Shown here: piece by piece, positions 6,931-16,262 of the stretch
How the letters are laid out: each line of letters begins with the position of its first letter
How positions within the stretch are numbered: position 1 is the first letter of the stretch
Assembly: GCF_023712425.1 (NCBI RefSeq)
Contig: NZ_JAMAYG010000001.1
Coordinates: 310,001-374,000, forward strand
DNA from: Rothia sp. P100
GTDB lineage: Bacteria; Actinomycetota; Actinomycetes; Actinomycetales; Micrococcaceae
DNA length: 64,000 nt
Direction: 5' to 3'
The notes under the pieces: model-generated
What the model was told of the DNA's origin: nothing
The model's input: the letters and a program-made list of their open reading frames with translations, nothing else
The model's database searches: none
Made by a program: the position numbers and the translations under genes

Positions 6931-7431
6931 ATGAAAACCGCATTCCCAGAACATGACCGCAACCGTTATTGCATCATCGATGCAACAGAATACGAAGAGC
7001 ACTACGCTACCTACTTCGAACGACAGGTTAAGCAACCACCAAACGATCCGGTCTACATCAGTGCAGAAGAAAAATCGGTCGAGCAGCTGACACTTTCAAT
7101 TGGGCTGGCCACCGTTGAAATCTTCATGGGGTTACGCCCCATGCACCACCTTTCCCCTTGGCTTTCTCAGGCTTGTTACCGAAGAGTCCACCAACAGGTT
7201 CAGAAGGTTCATGAGATGGTCAACCGCACCTTCAAGCCACCGGCCTCTTCAGGCCCACTCCAGCCCAGGGTGCACCCAGTAAAGGCTCGCAGGATTATTC
7301 TTCAAAAGGTGTCACCCAAAGCCTACGAGGCCTGCCTTATCGTTCAGGACGCACAGAGGGCGCGAGCTGTAGCCCTGCGCGCTGAGTTCCTCAACCGTCG
7401 GTGGAAAATTACGGCTCTTGATATTGCCTAA
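6931..7431 (+). CDS. Rv3235-family (DUF6459-like) protein
   Basis: 166 residues. The open frame extends further upstream, but that part overlaps the LysM gene; ATG 6931 has GAGGAG 7 nt upstream and is the clear start. The C-terminal half carries the family pattern: helix (SVEQLTLSIGLATVEIFMGLRPMHHLSPWLS), then a strand-rich part ending AYEACLIVQDAQRARAVALRAEFLNRRWKITALDIA. Members sit beside secA in many actinobacteria (Rv3235 in M. tuberculosis). Function unknown. The invariant RPxxxLxPWL stretch hints at a protein- or nucleic-acid-binding surface. Confidence 0.82.
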   Translation: MKTAFPEHDRNRYCIIDATEYEEHYATYFERQVKQPPNDPVYISAEEKSVEQLTLSIGLATVEIFMGLRPMHHLSPWLSQACYRRVHQQVQKVHEMVNRTFKPPASSGPLQPRVHPVKARRIILQKVSPKAYEACLIVQDAQRARAVALRAEFLNRRWKITALDIA

Positions 7432-7468
7432 GCACTCACGCCCGCACATAAACCTGTAAAACCTAAAA

Positions 7469-7505
7469 GGGAGGGGCTCGATCATAAGCTGACCGGGCCC
7501 CTCCC
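7469..7505 (-). terminator. secA terminator
   Basis: GGGAGGGGC pairs with GCCCCTCCC across a ~19-nt loop. On the minus strand it is followed by TTTTAGGTTTT, fitting termination after secA. It also backs the end of the convergent Rv3235-like gene. Confidence 0.7.
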
Positions 7506-7517
7506 CCCTCTGGGTAT

Positions 7518-10160
7518 CTACTTGTTTTCTATGTCAATGGCATCATTATCAGGCTCTGGAGCAGGCTCAGTGCGAACCTCTGCCTTACCACTTTCAGTAG
7601 GTGCCGAATACTGCAAGAACTTAGGCTGAGCAGGAATCTTCAGCTGAATCTTTGAATTTTGGGTACGCTGCTTTGAAAGATCCAAGCTGAAGAGGGTTGA
7701 AACCGTTTCTTCGCGAATGGCTCCCATCATGCTTTGGTACATGGCGTAGCCCTCCCTCTGATACTCAACCAGAGGATCACGCTGAGCCATAGCACGCAGT
7801 CCGATACCTTCCTTGAGGTAATCCATTTCGTAGAGGTGTTCAGGCCATCGTTTGCCGATTACTGAAAGCACCACTCGACGCTCAATTTCGCGCATGGCTT
7901 CCTCACCAACAGAAGCTTCTCGATCCTCGTACTGCACTTCGGCGTCGGCAAGCACCTCGGTTACCAACAGATCGCGGGTGACCTTAGTACGATCCCCAGC
8001 CTCTTCGAAAAGATCTTCTGGGGTGATAGAAACGGGGAAAACCGTCTTGAGTGACTCCCACAGTGCATCAAAGTCCCAGTCCTCTGCGTGCCCGCTGCCA
8101 ACGTGTGCGTCAATGGCCGAAGTAATAACCTCAATGCGGAACTTTTGAATCTGATCCTTGAGATCGTTGCCATCAAGAATCTGCCCGCGGTCCTTATACA
8201 TCGCCTCGCGCTGACGGTTCAGAACATCATCATATTTGAGCACATTTTTACGCTGTTCAGCGTTACGAGCTTCGACCTGCCCCTGTGCTGAGGCAATAAC
8301 ACGAGATACTAGCTTTGAGTCCAGCGCCGTATCGTCCGGTGCACCCGCCATAAGACGTGAAGCTGCCTGACCGTTGAACAGGCGCATGAGATCATCTGAC
8401 AGCGAGAGGTAGAAGCGTGATTCCCCGGGGTCGCCCTGACGCCCCGAACGACCGCGCAACTGATTGTCGATTCGCCGCGACTCGTGGCGTTCTGTACCCA
8501 GCACATAAAGACCGCCCAGAGCCGTTACCTCGTCATGCTCTGCTGCCGACGCCAGTTCTGCCTCTTCAAGAACCTCAGGCCACTTGGATTCGTATTCCTC
8601 AGCATTTTTAAGAGGGTCAAGCCCTAGAGCCTTCATAGATTCAACGGCTTCAAATTCGGGGTTACCGCCCAGCATGATGTCGGTGCCTCGGCCAGCCATG
8701 TTAGTAGCTACAGTAACGGCACCCTTGCGCCCTGCCTGAGCTACGATTGACGCTTCGCGCGCGTTATTCTTAGCGTTGAGAACTTCATGGCGAATACCCT
8801 CTTTAACAAGGAGTTTTGACAGATATTCAGATTTTTCAACGCTGGTGGTTCCCACCAGAACGGGCTGACCATTTGCATGGCGTTCCTGGATATCCTTGAC
8901 CACCGCATTGAACTTAGCGATTTCGTTTTTATAGACCTTATCAGGCTGGTCGATTCGCTGGATGCCCTTATTGGTGGGGATAGGAACAACACCCAGTTCA
9001 TAAGTATTCATAAACTCGGCTGCTTCGGTCTCCGCGGTACCCGTCATGCCAGAGAGTTTGTCGTACATGCGGAAGTAGTTTTGAAGCGTCACGGTCGCCA
9101 TGGTCTGGTTTTCGGGCTTAACCTCGACTTCTTCCTTGGCTTCAATTGCCTGGTGGATACCGTCGTTATAGCGGCGCCCAGCCAAAATACGCCCAGTGTG
9201 CTCATCGACAATCATGACTTCGCCGTTCATAACAACGTAGTCCTTGTTGGCTTTAAAGAGCTCTTTAGCCTTGATGGCATTGTTGAGGAAGCCGATGAGG
9301 GGGGTATTCTGCGATTCATAAAGATTCTCGATACCGAGGTGGTCTTCAACTTTATCAATACCGCTTTCAAGCACACCAACGGTACGTTTCTTTTCATCAA
9401 CCTCATAGTCCTCATCACGAACAAGGCGCTTAGCGATGCGGGCAAATTCGCCGTACCAGCGGTTAGCCTCGCCCATAGCTGGGCCTGAGATGATCAGGGG
9501 GGTACGAGCTTCATCAATCAGAATTGAGTCAACCTCATCGACAATCGCGAAGTTGTGCCCACGTTGCACCTGCTCTTCTTTAGTCCACGCCATGTTGTCG
9601 CGTAGGTAATCGAAGCCGAATTCATTATTGGTCCCGTAAGTAACGTCTGCTTCGTACTGCTTACGACGCACTTCGGGACTTTGGTTCGCAAGGATAACGC
9701 CAGTTTCCATACCCAAGAAACGGAAAACTCGACCCATAAGGTTCGCCTGGTATTCAGCCAGGTAATCGTTAACCGTAATGACGTGAACGCCCTTGCCTGA
9801 GAGAGCATTGAGGTAAGCAGGAGCGGTTGCAACCAGAGTTTTGCCCTCACCAGTTTTCATCTCGGCGATGTTGCCCAGGTGCAGAGCAGCACCACCCATT
9901 AGCTGAACATCATAATGACGTTTACCCAGCGTGCGCTTAGATGCCTCACGAACCACAGCGAAAGCTTCTGGAAGTAGAAGGTCCAGGTTTTCGCCCTTTT
10001 CAACACGCTGGCGGAAGGAGTCTGTTTCAGCGCGGAGCTCTTCGTCGGTCATGGCGACAAAGCTATCTTCGAGTGAATTTACTGCATCGGTGTAAGCACG
10101 CAGCTGCTTGAGGATTCTTTTGTCTCCGCTGCGGAGTAGCTTTTCCAGAAGAGATGCCAC
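7518..10160 (-). CDS. secA: Preprotein translocase ATPase SecA
   Basis: 880 residues, the motor that drives unfolded proteins through SecYEG at the inner face of the membrane. Seen: N-terminal DEAD-type motor with Walker A MKTGEGKT (~102-109), [25 protein letters not shown], then the preprotein cross-linking domain, the second RecA fold ([33 protein letters not shown]) and the helical wing/scaffold. The usual C-terminal zinc-binding tail (CxCxSGx6CH) is absent: the protein ends in an acidic, Pro-rich stretch. Likely the housekeeping SecA1. A TATTAT -10 is visible on the minus strand at 10222-10227, about 60 nt before the start. Placed before hpf and the mtr-lpqB run as in other actinobacteria. 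Confidence 0.98.
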   Translation of the reverse strand: MASLLEKLLRSGDKRILKQLRAYTDAVNSLEDSFVAMTDEELRAETDSFRQRVEKGENLDLLLPEAFAVVREASKRTLGKRHYDVQLMGGAALHLGNIAEMKTGEGKTLVATAPAYLNALSGKGVHVITVNDYLAEYQANLMGRVFRFLGMETGVILANQSPEVRRKQYEADVTYGTNNEFGFDYLRDNMAWTKEEQVQRGHNFAIVDEVDSILIDEARTPLIISGPAMGEANRWYGEFARIAKRLVRDEDYEVDEKKRTVGVLESGIDKVEDHLGIENLYESQNTPLIGFLNNAIKAKELFKANKDYVVMNGEVMIVDEHTGRILAGRRYNDGIHQAIEAKEEVEVKPENQTMATVTLQNYFRMYDKLSGMTGTAETEAAEFMNTYELGVVPIPTNKGIQRIDQPDKVYKNEIAKFNAVVKDIQERHANGQPVLVGTTSVEKSEYLSKLLVKEGIRHEVLNAKNNAREASIVAQAGRKGAVTVATNMAGRGTDIMLGGNPEFEAVESMKALGLDPLKNAEEYESKWPEVLEEAELASAAEHDEVTALGGLYVLGTERHESRRIDNQLRGRSGRQGDPGESRFYLSLSDDLMRLFNGQAASRLMAGAPDDTALDSKLVSRVIASAQGQVEARNAEQRKNVLKYDDVLNRQREAMYKDRGQILDGNDLKDQIQKFRIEVITSAIDAHVGSGHAEDWDFDALWESLKTVFPVSITPEDLFEEAGDRTKVTRDLLVTEVLADAEVQYEDREASVGEEAMREIERRVVLSVIGKRWPEHLYEMDYLKEGIGLRAMAQRDPLVEYQREGYAMYQSMMGAIREETVSTLFSLDLSKQRTQNSKIQLKIPAQPKFLQYSAPTESGKAEVRTEPAPEPDNDAIDIENK

Positions 10161-10221
10161 TGAAGTTTGCTCCTAGGTAGGTGGGCCGGCAGCTGCATAC
10201 AATCTGCACGCAGTCATTCAC

Positions 10222-10227
10222 ATAATA
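10222..10227 (-). promoter_or_regulatory. Candidate -10 box for secA
   Basis: The minus strand reads TATTAT here, a 5/6 match to TATAAT, placing a start about 55 nt before the secA ATG. No good -35 is visible. Confidence 0.35.
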
Positions 10228-10300
10228 CTAGTGCACCACTGGTGTTCTGATGAGCTTTTGCCCAGCGCTTAGAGAAGCCCGCGTGTTCTGTCGGTCAAAA

Positions 10301-10330
10301 AGCTGGCCCCCACCCTAGAGGGTGGGGGCC
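10301..10330 (-). terminator. hpf terminator
   Basis: Ten-bp GC-rich stem GGCCCCCACC / GGTGGGGGCC with a six-nt loop; the minus strand continues AGCTTTTTG, giving a short U-tract after hpf. Confidence 0.8.
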
Positions 10331-10369
10331 GATTAGATATTTTAGGCTTTGAAAATAACCTAGGAGTCT

Positions 10370-11014
10370 TTACTCAGCGTCGAGAGCGATCACACCGTAG
10401 GACCAGCCCTTACGGCGGTAGACTGCGGATGGTGCGCCTGTTTCTTTATCAACGTAGATGAAAAAATCGTGGCCTACTAGCTCCATCCGGTCAACGGCTT
10501 CTTCGGAAGTTAGCCGATCAGCGGGGAAGCTCTTCTTCCTGATTTCAATGGGAGAAGAGACTTCATCGGTGAGGTTATATCCACCGGCGAACGCGGCCTC
10601 CTCGACAGGTACATCGTCAACATGAATATCAGTGGTAGCAACCGTCTGACCTTCAGCTACTACGGGGATGGAACCGGTAGCTTCAGCCACCGAGACAGGA
10701 TGCTTACCACCTATACGTCGGTCTTTACGACGGTCACGAGCACGGCGTAAACGCTCAAGAAGTTTGCCAAAGGCATCGTCAAAAACAGCGAATTTATCTT
10801 CGCCCTCTGATTCTGCGCGAAGTACGGGACCACGACCAATCACGGTGATTTCAACACGGATTGAGCGTGGGCCGCCATTGCCTTCTTTAGTAAATTTGAC
10901 TTCGATGTCAGTAACGTTATCGCCTAGCGTTTCGAACTTGACGACTCGACTTTCGACGTATTCTTGCAGGCGTTCGCTAATTTTGACGTTGCGGCCTTGT
11001 ACGTTGAGTTCCAC
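10370..11014 (-). CDS. hpf: Long-form ribosome hibernation promoting factor
   Basis: 214 residues from GTG 11014. This start has GGAGGG 4 nt upstream, whereas the more distal GTG 11026 has no SD. It has an N-terminal S30AE domain (about 1-105, with LQEYVESRVVKFETL and a basic RRARDRRKDRR helix) that occupies the 30S decoding site, and a C-terminal dimerisation domain (about 155-210, MELVGHDFFIYVDKETGAPSAVYRRKGWSYGVI) that pairs two 70S particles into inactive 100S ribosomes in stationary phase. The long form alone makes 100S ribosomes in Gram-positives. It lies between secA and comF as in mycobacteria. Confidence 0.95.
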   Translation of the reverse strand: MELNVQGRNVKISERLQEYVESRVVKFETLGDNVTDIEVKFTKEGNGGPRSIRVEITVIGRGPVLRAESEGEDKFAVFDDAFGKLLERLRRARDRRKDRRIGGKHPVSVAEATGSIPVVAEGQTVATTDIHVDDVPVEEAAFAGGYNLTDEVSSPIEIRKKSFPADRLTSEEAVDRMELVGHDFFIYVDKETGAPSAVYRRKGWSYGVIALDAE

Positions 11015-11169
11015 AATTCCCTCCACGGTCTGGGGGTTGAATCTTAGCTTGTGAAGGCTTCGATCCGGGGAATCTGTCTGGCTGATTCCTTGCTTTAACT
11101 GTACGCCTGTTTGTGGCGCAAGTCATTCTTTGCGGTTGTTTTGGGAAATTTTCTTCATTTTTATATTTC

Positions 11170-12015
11170 TTAAGAGATGATCCGAGACGAGGGTAGCTCC
11201 GAACGCCGTTGAACTCTCGCAACAGCGGCCGCGCCCACCACGCAAGCACCAGCCTCCGATAAAACCCTATAAGCTTCAGCAATAGAAGCACCCGTGGTGG
11301 CAACATCATCACAGATAATGCAGACTCGGCCGGATAAATCCAGATAACGCCCAGCCCAGCTCAGCGCAGGTTGACGCACTCCCAGGCTGCCCTGCATTCT
11401 CCAGTACCTTGCTTGCTGCCCCAATTGCTTCTGGGAACCTTTCACACGACCAGTTAGTACTTCCGTTCCTTCGCCAGCGTAAAGGGGGCGTAAAGCTTCA
11501 AGAACGGTAAAACTTACTCCTGGATATGTCGAAGGTAGGAGCTTGTTAGCAGCCCTCGTGATTTCGGAAGCAGGCGCGAAACCCCGGCGTCGTACTGACT
11601 GCCGGCTGGACGGGATAGGAACGAGATAAACCGATGCACCTTTCCCCGCAATCTGGGCAAGACCAAGCTCCTGGCACAGAAAAACCAGCGACCGAGCTAG
11701 CGCAGAACTTAGATAGGATACCAGGTCAGTACGCGCAGCGTTTTTAAAACTCAAGAGGCAATGAGCTAGCTCGTACTCATACTCACCGGAGCTTGCTACC
11801 GGGCAGGGAGCGTAGGTTAGTTCCGTCATCACAAGATTCAGGGTAGCTATATTCAAAAGCCTCGAGCACCTGAGGCACAGTGCCCTTCTGCCCCGCATGG
11901 GCTCCCCGTAGGACCTACACGCAGCGCAGAACCTCGGTGCGAAGAGCTCCGCCAGTTCATCAAGTGAATGCGCACCTCTGGCACCCCAGCCCGCTAGAGC
12001 ATCTATACTTTTCAT
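11170..12015 (-). CDS. comF: ComF-family phosphoribosyltransferase-like protein
   Basis: 281 residues: an N-terminal double-CxxC zinc finger (FCAACRSYGEP...LCLRC, about 30-55), then a type I phosphoribosyltransferase fold with the PRPP loop VCIICDDVATTGAS and an upstream VPIPSSRQSVRRRGF segment. ComF is required for DNA uptake in naturally competent bacteria. In actinobacteria the homologue sits in the mtrAB-lpqB-hpf-secA neighbourhood and its substrate is not established. It follows lpqB by 108 nt; no strong terminator is visible between them, so it may be cotranscribed. Confidence 0.9.
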   Translation of the reverse strand: MKSIDALAGWGARGAHSLDELAELFAPRFCAACRSYGEPMRGRRALCLRCSRLLNIATLNLVMTELTYAPCPVASSGEYEYELAHCLLSFKNAARTDLVSYLSSALARSLVFLCQELGLAQIAGKGASVYLVPIPSSRQSVRRRGFAPASEITRAANKLLPSTYPGVSFTVLEALRPLYAGEGTEVLTGRVKGSQKQLGQQARYWRMQGSLGVRQPALSWAGRYLDLSGRVCIICDDVATTGASIAEAYRVLSEAGACVVGAAAVARVQRRSELPSSRIIS

Positions 12016-12123
12016 ACCGTTAGAATGGCGACCCAGAGCCTAAACCACAAGCGACAGCTAGAAAAGTGGATAAGTGGTGCGGACCAATAAAATGATTACC
12101 GCCACATTGGGACTAAATGAGGC

Positions 12124-13809
12124 TTAGCCCGAATAGTTAAGCGCCGACAGGCTGGATTCAATGCGAGTCCAACCATTACCAGCCACGATGAAAAGCGTGC
12201 CCGTTTTATTAGTAGCAACCACCTGGTCAACACCGTTACCTGTCACTATATGCTCAATGTCGGGCAGGTTGTCATATCGAGTGCTTTGACCGGTCAATGA
12301 GACTATCTCGGTTTCAGCTGTAGTGGTATTCCAAAGAATTACGTCCTCATCACTCACCCACTCCACACCGTCAGGGCTGATGTCGGCGCCCACCTGAACT
12401 GGATCTAACAACCCCAGCGGCACCCCGTCTTCAGCCCGGCGAATCGCTGAAATCCAAGCCGAAGTAGCACCATCAGTTGAGGTCACCAAAGCAACACGGG
12501 CACCGTCACGCGCTACCGCTAACGACAAAAGCGTCTGACCGTGCAGCCATGTTTCAAGTGTTCTGGGCTCAGCTCCCCGCTGGCCCGCAGCTAAGGTCAG
12601 CACACTGCCGTCCTCTTGAGCGATCCACAGCCAGTTCTGATGATCATAGCTCGGCTGAAGAATACCTACCCCCCTGTGCACCACTTGAGCTTCTGAAAGG
12701 GTAGCTAACCACAGCTCAGATCTGTCAGCAGCCGTAAAGCTAAAGGAAGTGCGGCTGTAGTTCATCGCGGGCTGAGCTGGGGCAACGCCATTTTGCGCAA
12801 AAACTAAACTCTGGTTCTCACTCGCAGACAAATTATCGCGCATCACCAAGCGGTTATTCTCAACTCCCAGCACAAATGGAGGCACTTCAGCGTTAATTGC
12901 CGGCTCCCGGTAATTTTCAAGATCCTGAGTATTAATCACCTGATTATTAATGCTCAGCTGGGTTGAGGTAATAGAAGCTATGTTTGAGAGAGTCTGGGTG
13001 AGCTGCGTCCGCAGACGTTCCAAATCGAGTGCACTCGCAGACTGCAGAGAGGGCCCGCCTGACAGCTGAACGTCCGCTCTGCCGTTTTCCACCGTCACTG
13101 AATTTCGGGCCAAAGTGGTGTTAGGAGGGATCGCTGTGATCACACCACCTTCAAGATAAGGCGCCGGGCCTTCCAGCAAAACCTTCACGAGAGACGTTGC
13201 GACGGTAGGGCGTTCTACGAACCAGCGCACATCAGGCACAGCCTGAGTAAAGGTTGGATCGTAGAAGTAGAGGGTGAAAGGGCTGAAAACCTCACCAAAC
13301 TCAGTTCTACTCAAGACAGTTCCATCTGGAGCAGTAGCAACCCGCCACTCCCCCTCTACCTGCTGAAGAGTAAACTCAAGTTCATTTTCTGTAGCTTCGG
13401 TATAGGAGGTAGCAAGCCCCCTACCGTCTACAAGAGTGGAGGTTGGGACGGTTACCATGAAGGTATCCTGCCCAGTTTCTTCGGTTATAACCGACGAGTT
13501 ATAGATGAGGGTCTGCCCGTCAGGTCTCCAGGATTCAGCCAGAGATTCAGTGAGGAAAAGACGGGCAACACTGTAATCATCGTTAGCCCCAACCCCGGCG
13601 TGCAGGAACCCATCGATAATTTCAGCAGGTGTAGCCCCCGGCACCGGCCCAGCGGGAGTGTCGATGGCTTCGGTAGGTGAAGCCGTATTCCGAGGGTCAG
13701 CGTAATGGTTTACTTCTCCATCGGTCGGAATCGCAGCGCAGCCTGTTAGAGCGGCTGCCGCTGAGACAAAAGATGCCGATAGGAGGTCTCTACGGTTAAG
13801 AGGTCGCAT
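12124..13809 (-). CDS. lpqB: Lipoprotein LpqB, MtrAB accessory factor
   Basis: 561 residues. The signal peptide carries a lipobox (ALTGC, Cys about residue 24) for lipid anchoring. It has an N-terminal GerMN-like pair of domains (about 60-290, with DGFLHAGVGANDDYSVARLFLTESL and FYDPTFTQAVPDVRWFVERP) and a C-terminal beta-propeller-like region (about 300-555). In mycobacteria LpqB acts on the MtrB sensor outside the membrane and affects cell-wall growth and division. Its start overlaps the end of mtrB by 14 nt, so it is coupled to the kinase; GGAG lies 10 nt before the ATG. Confidence 0.95.
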   Translation of the reverse strand: MRPLNRRDLLSASFVSAAAALTGCAAIPTDGEVNHYADPRNTASPTEAIDTPAGPVPGATPAEIIDGFLHAGVGANDDYSVARLFLTESLAESWRPDGQTLIYNSSVITEETGQDTFMVTVPTSTLVDGRGLATSYTEATENELEFTLQQVEGEWRVATAPDGTVLSRTEFGEVFSPFTLYFYDPTFTQAVPDVRWFVERPTVATSLVKVLLEGPAPYLEGGVITAIPPNTTLARNSVTVENGRADVQLSGGPSLQSASALDLERLRTQLTQTLSNIASITSTQLSINNQVINTQDLENYREPAINAEVPPFVLGVENNRLVMRDNLSASENQSLVFAQNGVAPAQPAMNYSRTSFSFTAADRSELWLATLSEAQVVHRGVGILQPSYDHQNWLWIAQEDGSVLTLAAGQRGAEPRTLETWLHGQTLLSLAVARDGARVALVTSTDGATSAWISAIRRAEDGVPLGLLDPVQVGADISPDGVEWVSDEDVILWNTTTAETEIVSLTGQSTRYDNLPDIEHIVTGNGVDQVVATNKTGTLFIVAGNGWTRIESSLSALNYSG

Positions 13810-15493
13810 TGAGGTGTTGCTCCTGCTCTATTCCTAATCGATGGGCGGAGGTGTCAGCCCCAAGCTCAGCTTCAACGGGTGAAGGGGTGGGGTGCCCGCT
13901 AATGAGAACGGGTGAAGTCCCCATTGCTCCGCCTTCTTTCAGGGGAATGGTCATGCGGAAGCAGGCCCCCTGCCCCTTAATACCCCAGGCCTCAAGGGTT
14001 CCCTGGTGCAGACGGACATCCTCGGCAGCAATCGATAGCCCCAGCCCAGTTCCACCCAGCGTCCTCTTACGGGACGTATCTCCTCGCCAGAACCTGTTAA
14101 AGACCTGATCCGTTTCTTCCGGGCTCAGACCTATGCCGTGGTCACGCACCGCAACACCCAAAGCGGTGTCGGTAGCATCAATATAAATATCGATGGGCTT
14201 ACCCTCACTGTGCTCCACAGCGTTGAAGAGGAGGTTACGCATGACGCGTTCGATACGGCGATGGTCCATATCCACCATCATCTCAGAGTGATTGGTGTGG
14301 ACGGTCAACTCGGTGCCCGTACGCTGCAGGTGCGGCTCGACCGTCTTGAGCACTTCGCTGAGAACGGCCATGAAGTCCACTGAAACGGGATCAAGGGTCT
14401 GGCTGCCCGCATCAAAGCGTGAAATCTCCAGCAAGTCTGCCAGCAGGTTATCAAAGCGATCTACCTGGTCATAGAGCAATTCGGTAGAGCGCTTATAAAT
14501 GGGTTCCATGTTGTCTCGGCTATCGTGCAGCATCTCTGCTGCCATACGGACCGTGGTGAGCGGCGTGCGAAGCTCGTGGGAAACATCGGAGACAAAACGC
14601 TGCTGCATAGTGGACAGCGTCTCTAGGCGAGAAATCTGGTTCTGAAGTGAGTCAGCCATGCGGTTGAAGGACATGCCAAGCCTGGCTGTTTCGTGTTCAC
14701 CGCGTACCAGAACACGCTGGTCCAAGTTACCAGCAGCAAGCTTTTCTGCCGTAATCGCAGTGGAACTGATAGGACGAATCACGGTTCGGGAAATGGCCCA
14801 CACAATTGAAAGAACCACCAGAAGCAGAATACCGAAACCAATCCACACCACAACGTTGATGTAATTCACCGTGTTTTGAGAAGAAGACAAATCGTAGACC
14901 AGGTAAAAAGCGTAATCAGGGTTCTGTGGAATTGAAATCTTAGTACCCACCACCAAGGTAGGAACCGTCCTTCCGTCCGCCCCTACACTTGCCGAAGACT
15001 GCCAGTAAATACCCCGCCCAGAGCTCACCGTTTGCGCTAGTTCCTCCGGGATATCGGCAGCTGTTGTGTTACCGGATTGGCTTTGCTCCGAGACGAAGCC
15101 CTGTGTGGTGGCGTTGATATCTTGCAGGAGCACCCACTCACGGTTGCGATCCGCGCTGGTGGTTTCCAGCACCGTCAAGAACCGGGCAACGTCCCGCTGA
15201 ATTTCAGTACGACCGGTAGCATCAGAAGCATTCAGCAAGGTTTGGACGTTGCTGAAGCCGCTCGATGATTCCTCTAAAGCTTGCTCTAGGTTGCCTCGGA
15301 ACAGAGAGTTAGCAATCTGGTGGGAAATAAAGGACCCAACAAACATGAAGGAGATAAGGAGCAGTAGGGCAGCAGTGAGAACAGCGCGAAACTGAAGGGA
15401 TTGCTGCCACATTTTTCTAAGACGGTGAAGGGGCCGCCCCAGCCAGTGGAAGCGACCCCGCTCAGCGTCCGAGGTACCCAGGGAGAGAGCCAC
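13796..15493 (-). CDS. mtrB: Sensor histidine kinase MtrB
   Basis: 565 residues: two membrane helices (about 36-58 and 213-235) around an extracytoplasmic domain, a HAMP linker (about 236-290), a HisKA helix with FVSDVSHELRTPL (His306), and HATPase motifs (LLFNAVEHS, DHGIGL, GGTGLGLSIA). It phosphorylates MtrA and controls cell-wall hydrolases and division. GTG start; 3 nt separate it from the mtrA stop. The C-terminal ~45 residues are a low-complexity tail that continues into the overlap with lpqB. Confidence 0.96.
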   Translation of the reverse strand: MALSLGTSDAERGRFHWLGRPLHRLRKMWQQSLQFRAVLTAALLLLISFMFVGSFISHQIANSLFRGNLEQALEESSSGFSNVQTLLNASDATGRTEIQRDVARFLTVLETTSADRNREWVLLQDINATTQGFVSEQSQSGNTTAADIPEELAQTVSSGRGIYWQSSASVGADGRTVPTLVVGTKISIPQNPDYAFYLVYDLSSSQNTVNYINVVVWIGFGILLLVVLSIVWAISRTVIRPISSTAITAEKLAAGNLDQRVLVRGEHETARLGMSFNRMADSLQNQISRLETLSTMQQRFVSDVSHELRTPLTTVRMAAEMLHDSRDNMEPIYKRSTELLYDQVDRFDNLLADLLEISRFDAGSQTLDPVSVDFMAVLSEVLKTVEPHLQRTGTELTVHTNHSEMMVDMDHRRIERVMRNLLFNAVEHSEGKPIDIYIDATDTALGVAVRDHGIGLSPEETDQVFNRFWRGDTSRKRTLGGTGLGLSIAAEDVRLHQGTLEAWGIKGQGACFRMTIPLKEGGAMGTSPVLISGHPTPSPVEAELGADTSAHRLGIEQEQHLNATS

Positions 15494-15496
15494 CGT

Positions 15497-16183
15497 TTAG
15501 CGTGCCCCGTGTGCGGCAGCCTTGTAGCCCACGCCTCGCACGGTGAGCACAATCTCGGGATTCTCTGGGTCCTTCTCAATTTTGGCTCGCAAGCGCTGAA
15601 TATGAACATTAACCAGACGAGAATCTACGGTTTTTTCATAGCCCCAGACATTCCCTAGCAGGGTCTCACGAGTCATCACCTGCCCCGGCTGGCGAGCAAG
15701 GTTAGCAAGCAAATCAAACTCCAGCGGAGTGAGGGAAATATTCTCACCGTCGCGTGAAACGGTATGGCCGGCGAGATCAATGTGAAGGGCACCCACGCGG
15801 ATTGGCTCATTGAAACGTTCTTCTCGCGGGCGAAGGCGGGCACGGACTCGGGCCAACAATTCTGCGGGCTTAAAAGGTTTAGTGATGTAGTCATCTGCAC
15901 CAGCTTCTAGGCCCTTCACTACATCTTCGGTGTCACCCTTAGCGGTGAGCATGATGATGGGGACATCTGATTCAGCACGAATTTGCGTACACACCTCAAT
16001 TCCGTCCATACCGGGGAGCATGAAATCCAGGAGAATCAGATCAGGTTGATGAGTGATAAAAGATTCCAGGGCGCGATCGCCAGCGTCACAAAAGACAGCG
16101 TCGTAACCTTCCTGGGCTAGGACGATTCCCACCATCTCTGCCAGGGCATCATCATCATCAACGACGAGAATGGTTGCGTTCAC
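15497..16183 (-). CDS. mtrA: Response regulator MtrA
   Basis: 228 residues, OmpR/PhoB type. The receiver domain (1-115) has the acidic pair DDDD near residue 10, phospho-acceptor D53 (LILLDFMLPGMDG), the Thr in MLTAK and the Lys in TKPFKPAEL. The winged-helix DNA-binding domain (about 130-225) has SLTPLEFDLLANLARQPGQVMTRETLL and VNVHIQRLRAKIE. In mycobacteria it is essential and controls dnaA, ripA and cell-wall genes. It is the first gene of mtrA-mtrB-lpqB, with 80 nt to the upstream MetE-like gene, enough for a promoter. Confidence 0.97.
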   Translation of the reverse strand: MNATILVVDDDDALAEMVGIVLAQEGYDAVFCDAGDRALESFITHQPDLILLDFMLPGMDGIEVCTQIRAESDVPIIMLTAKGDTEDVVKGLEAGADDYITKPFKPAELLARVRARLRPREERFNEPIRVGALHIDLAGHTVSRDGENISLTPLEFDLLANLARQPGQVMTRETLLGNVWGYEKTVDSRLVNVHIQRLRAKIEKDPENPEIVLTVRGVGYKAAAHGAR

Positions 16184-16262
16184 GGGGCGCTCCTTCGAAA
16201 TTCAAGATAGATCAGCTACCAGTCTAACCGGTGTCTCCTCATCTGCCGCTGTAGACCAGCTC

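Noticed and set aside
8877-9488. 203-residue open frame antisense to secA
   Set aside because: It lies fully inside the conserved secA coding region, has no SD or recognisable domain, and is a frame shadow of a real gene.
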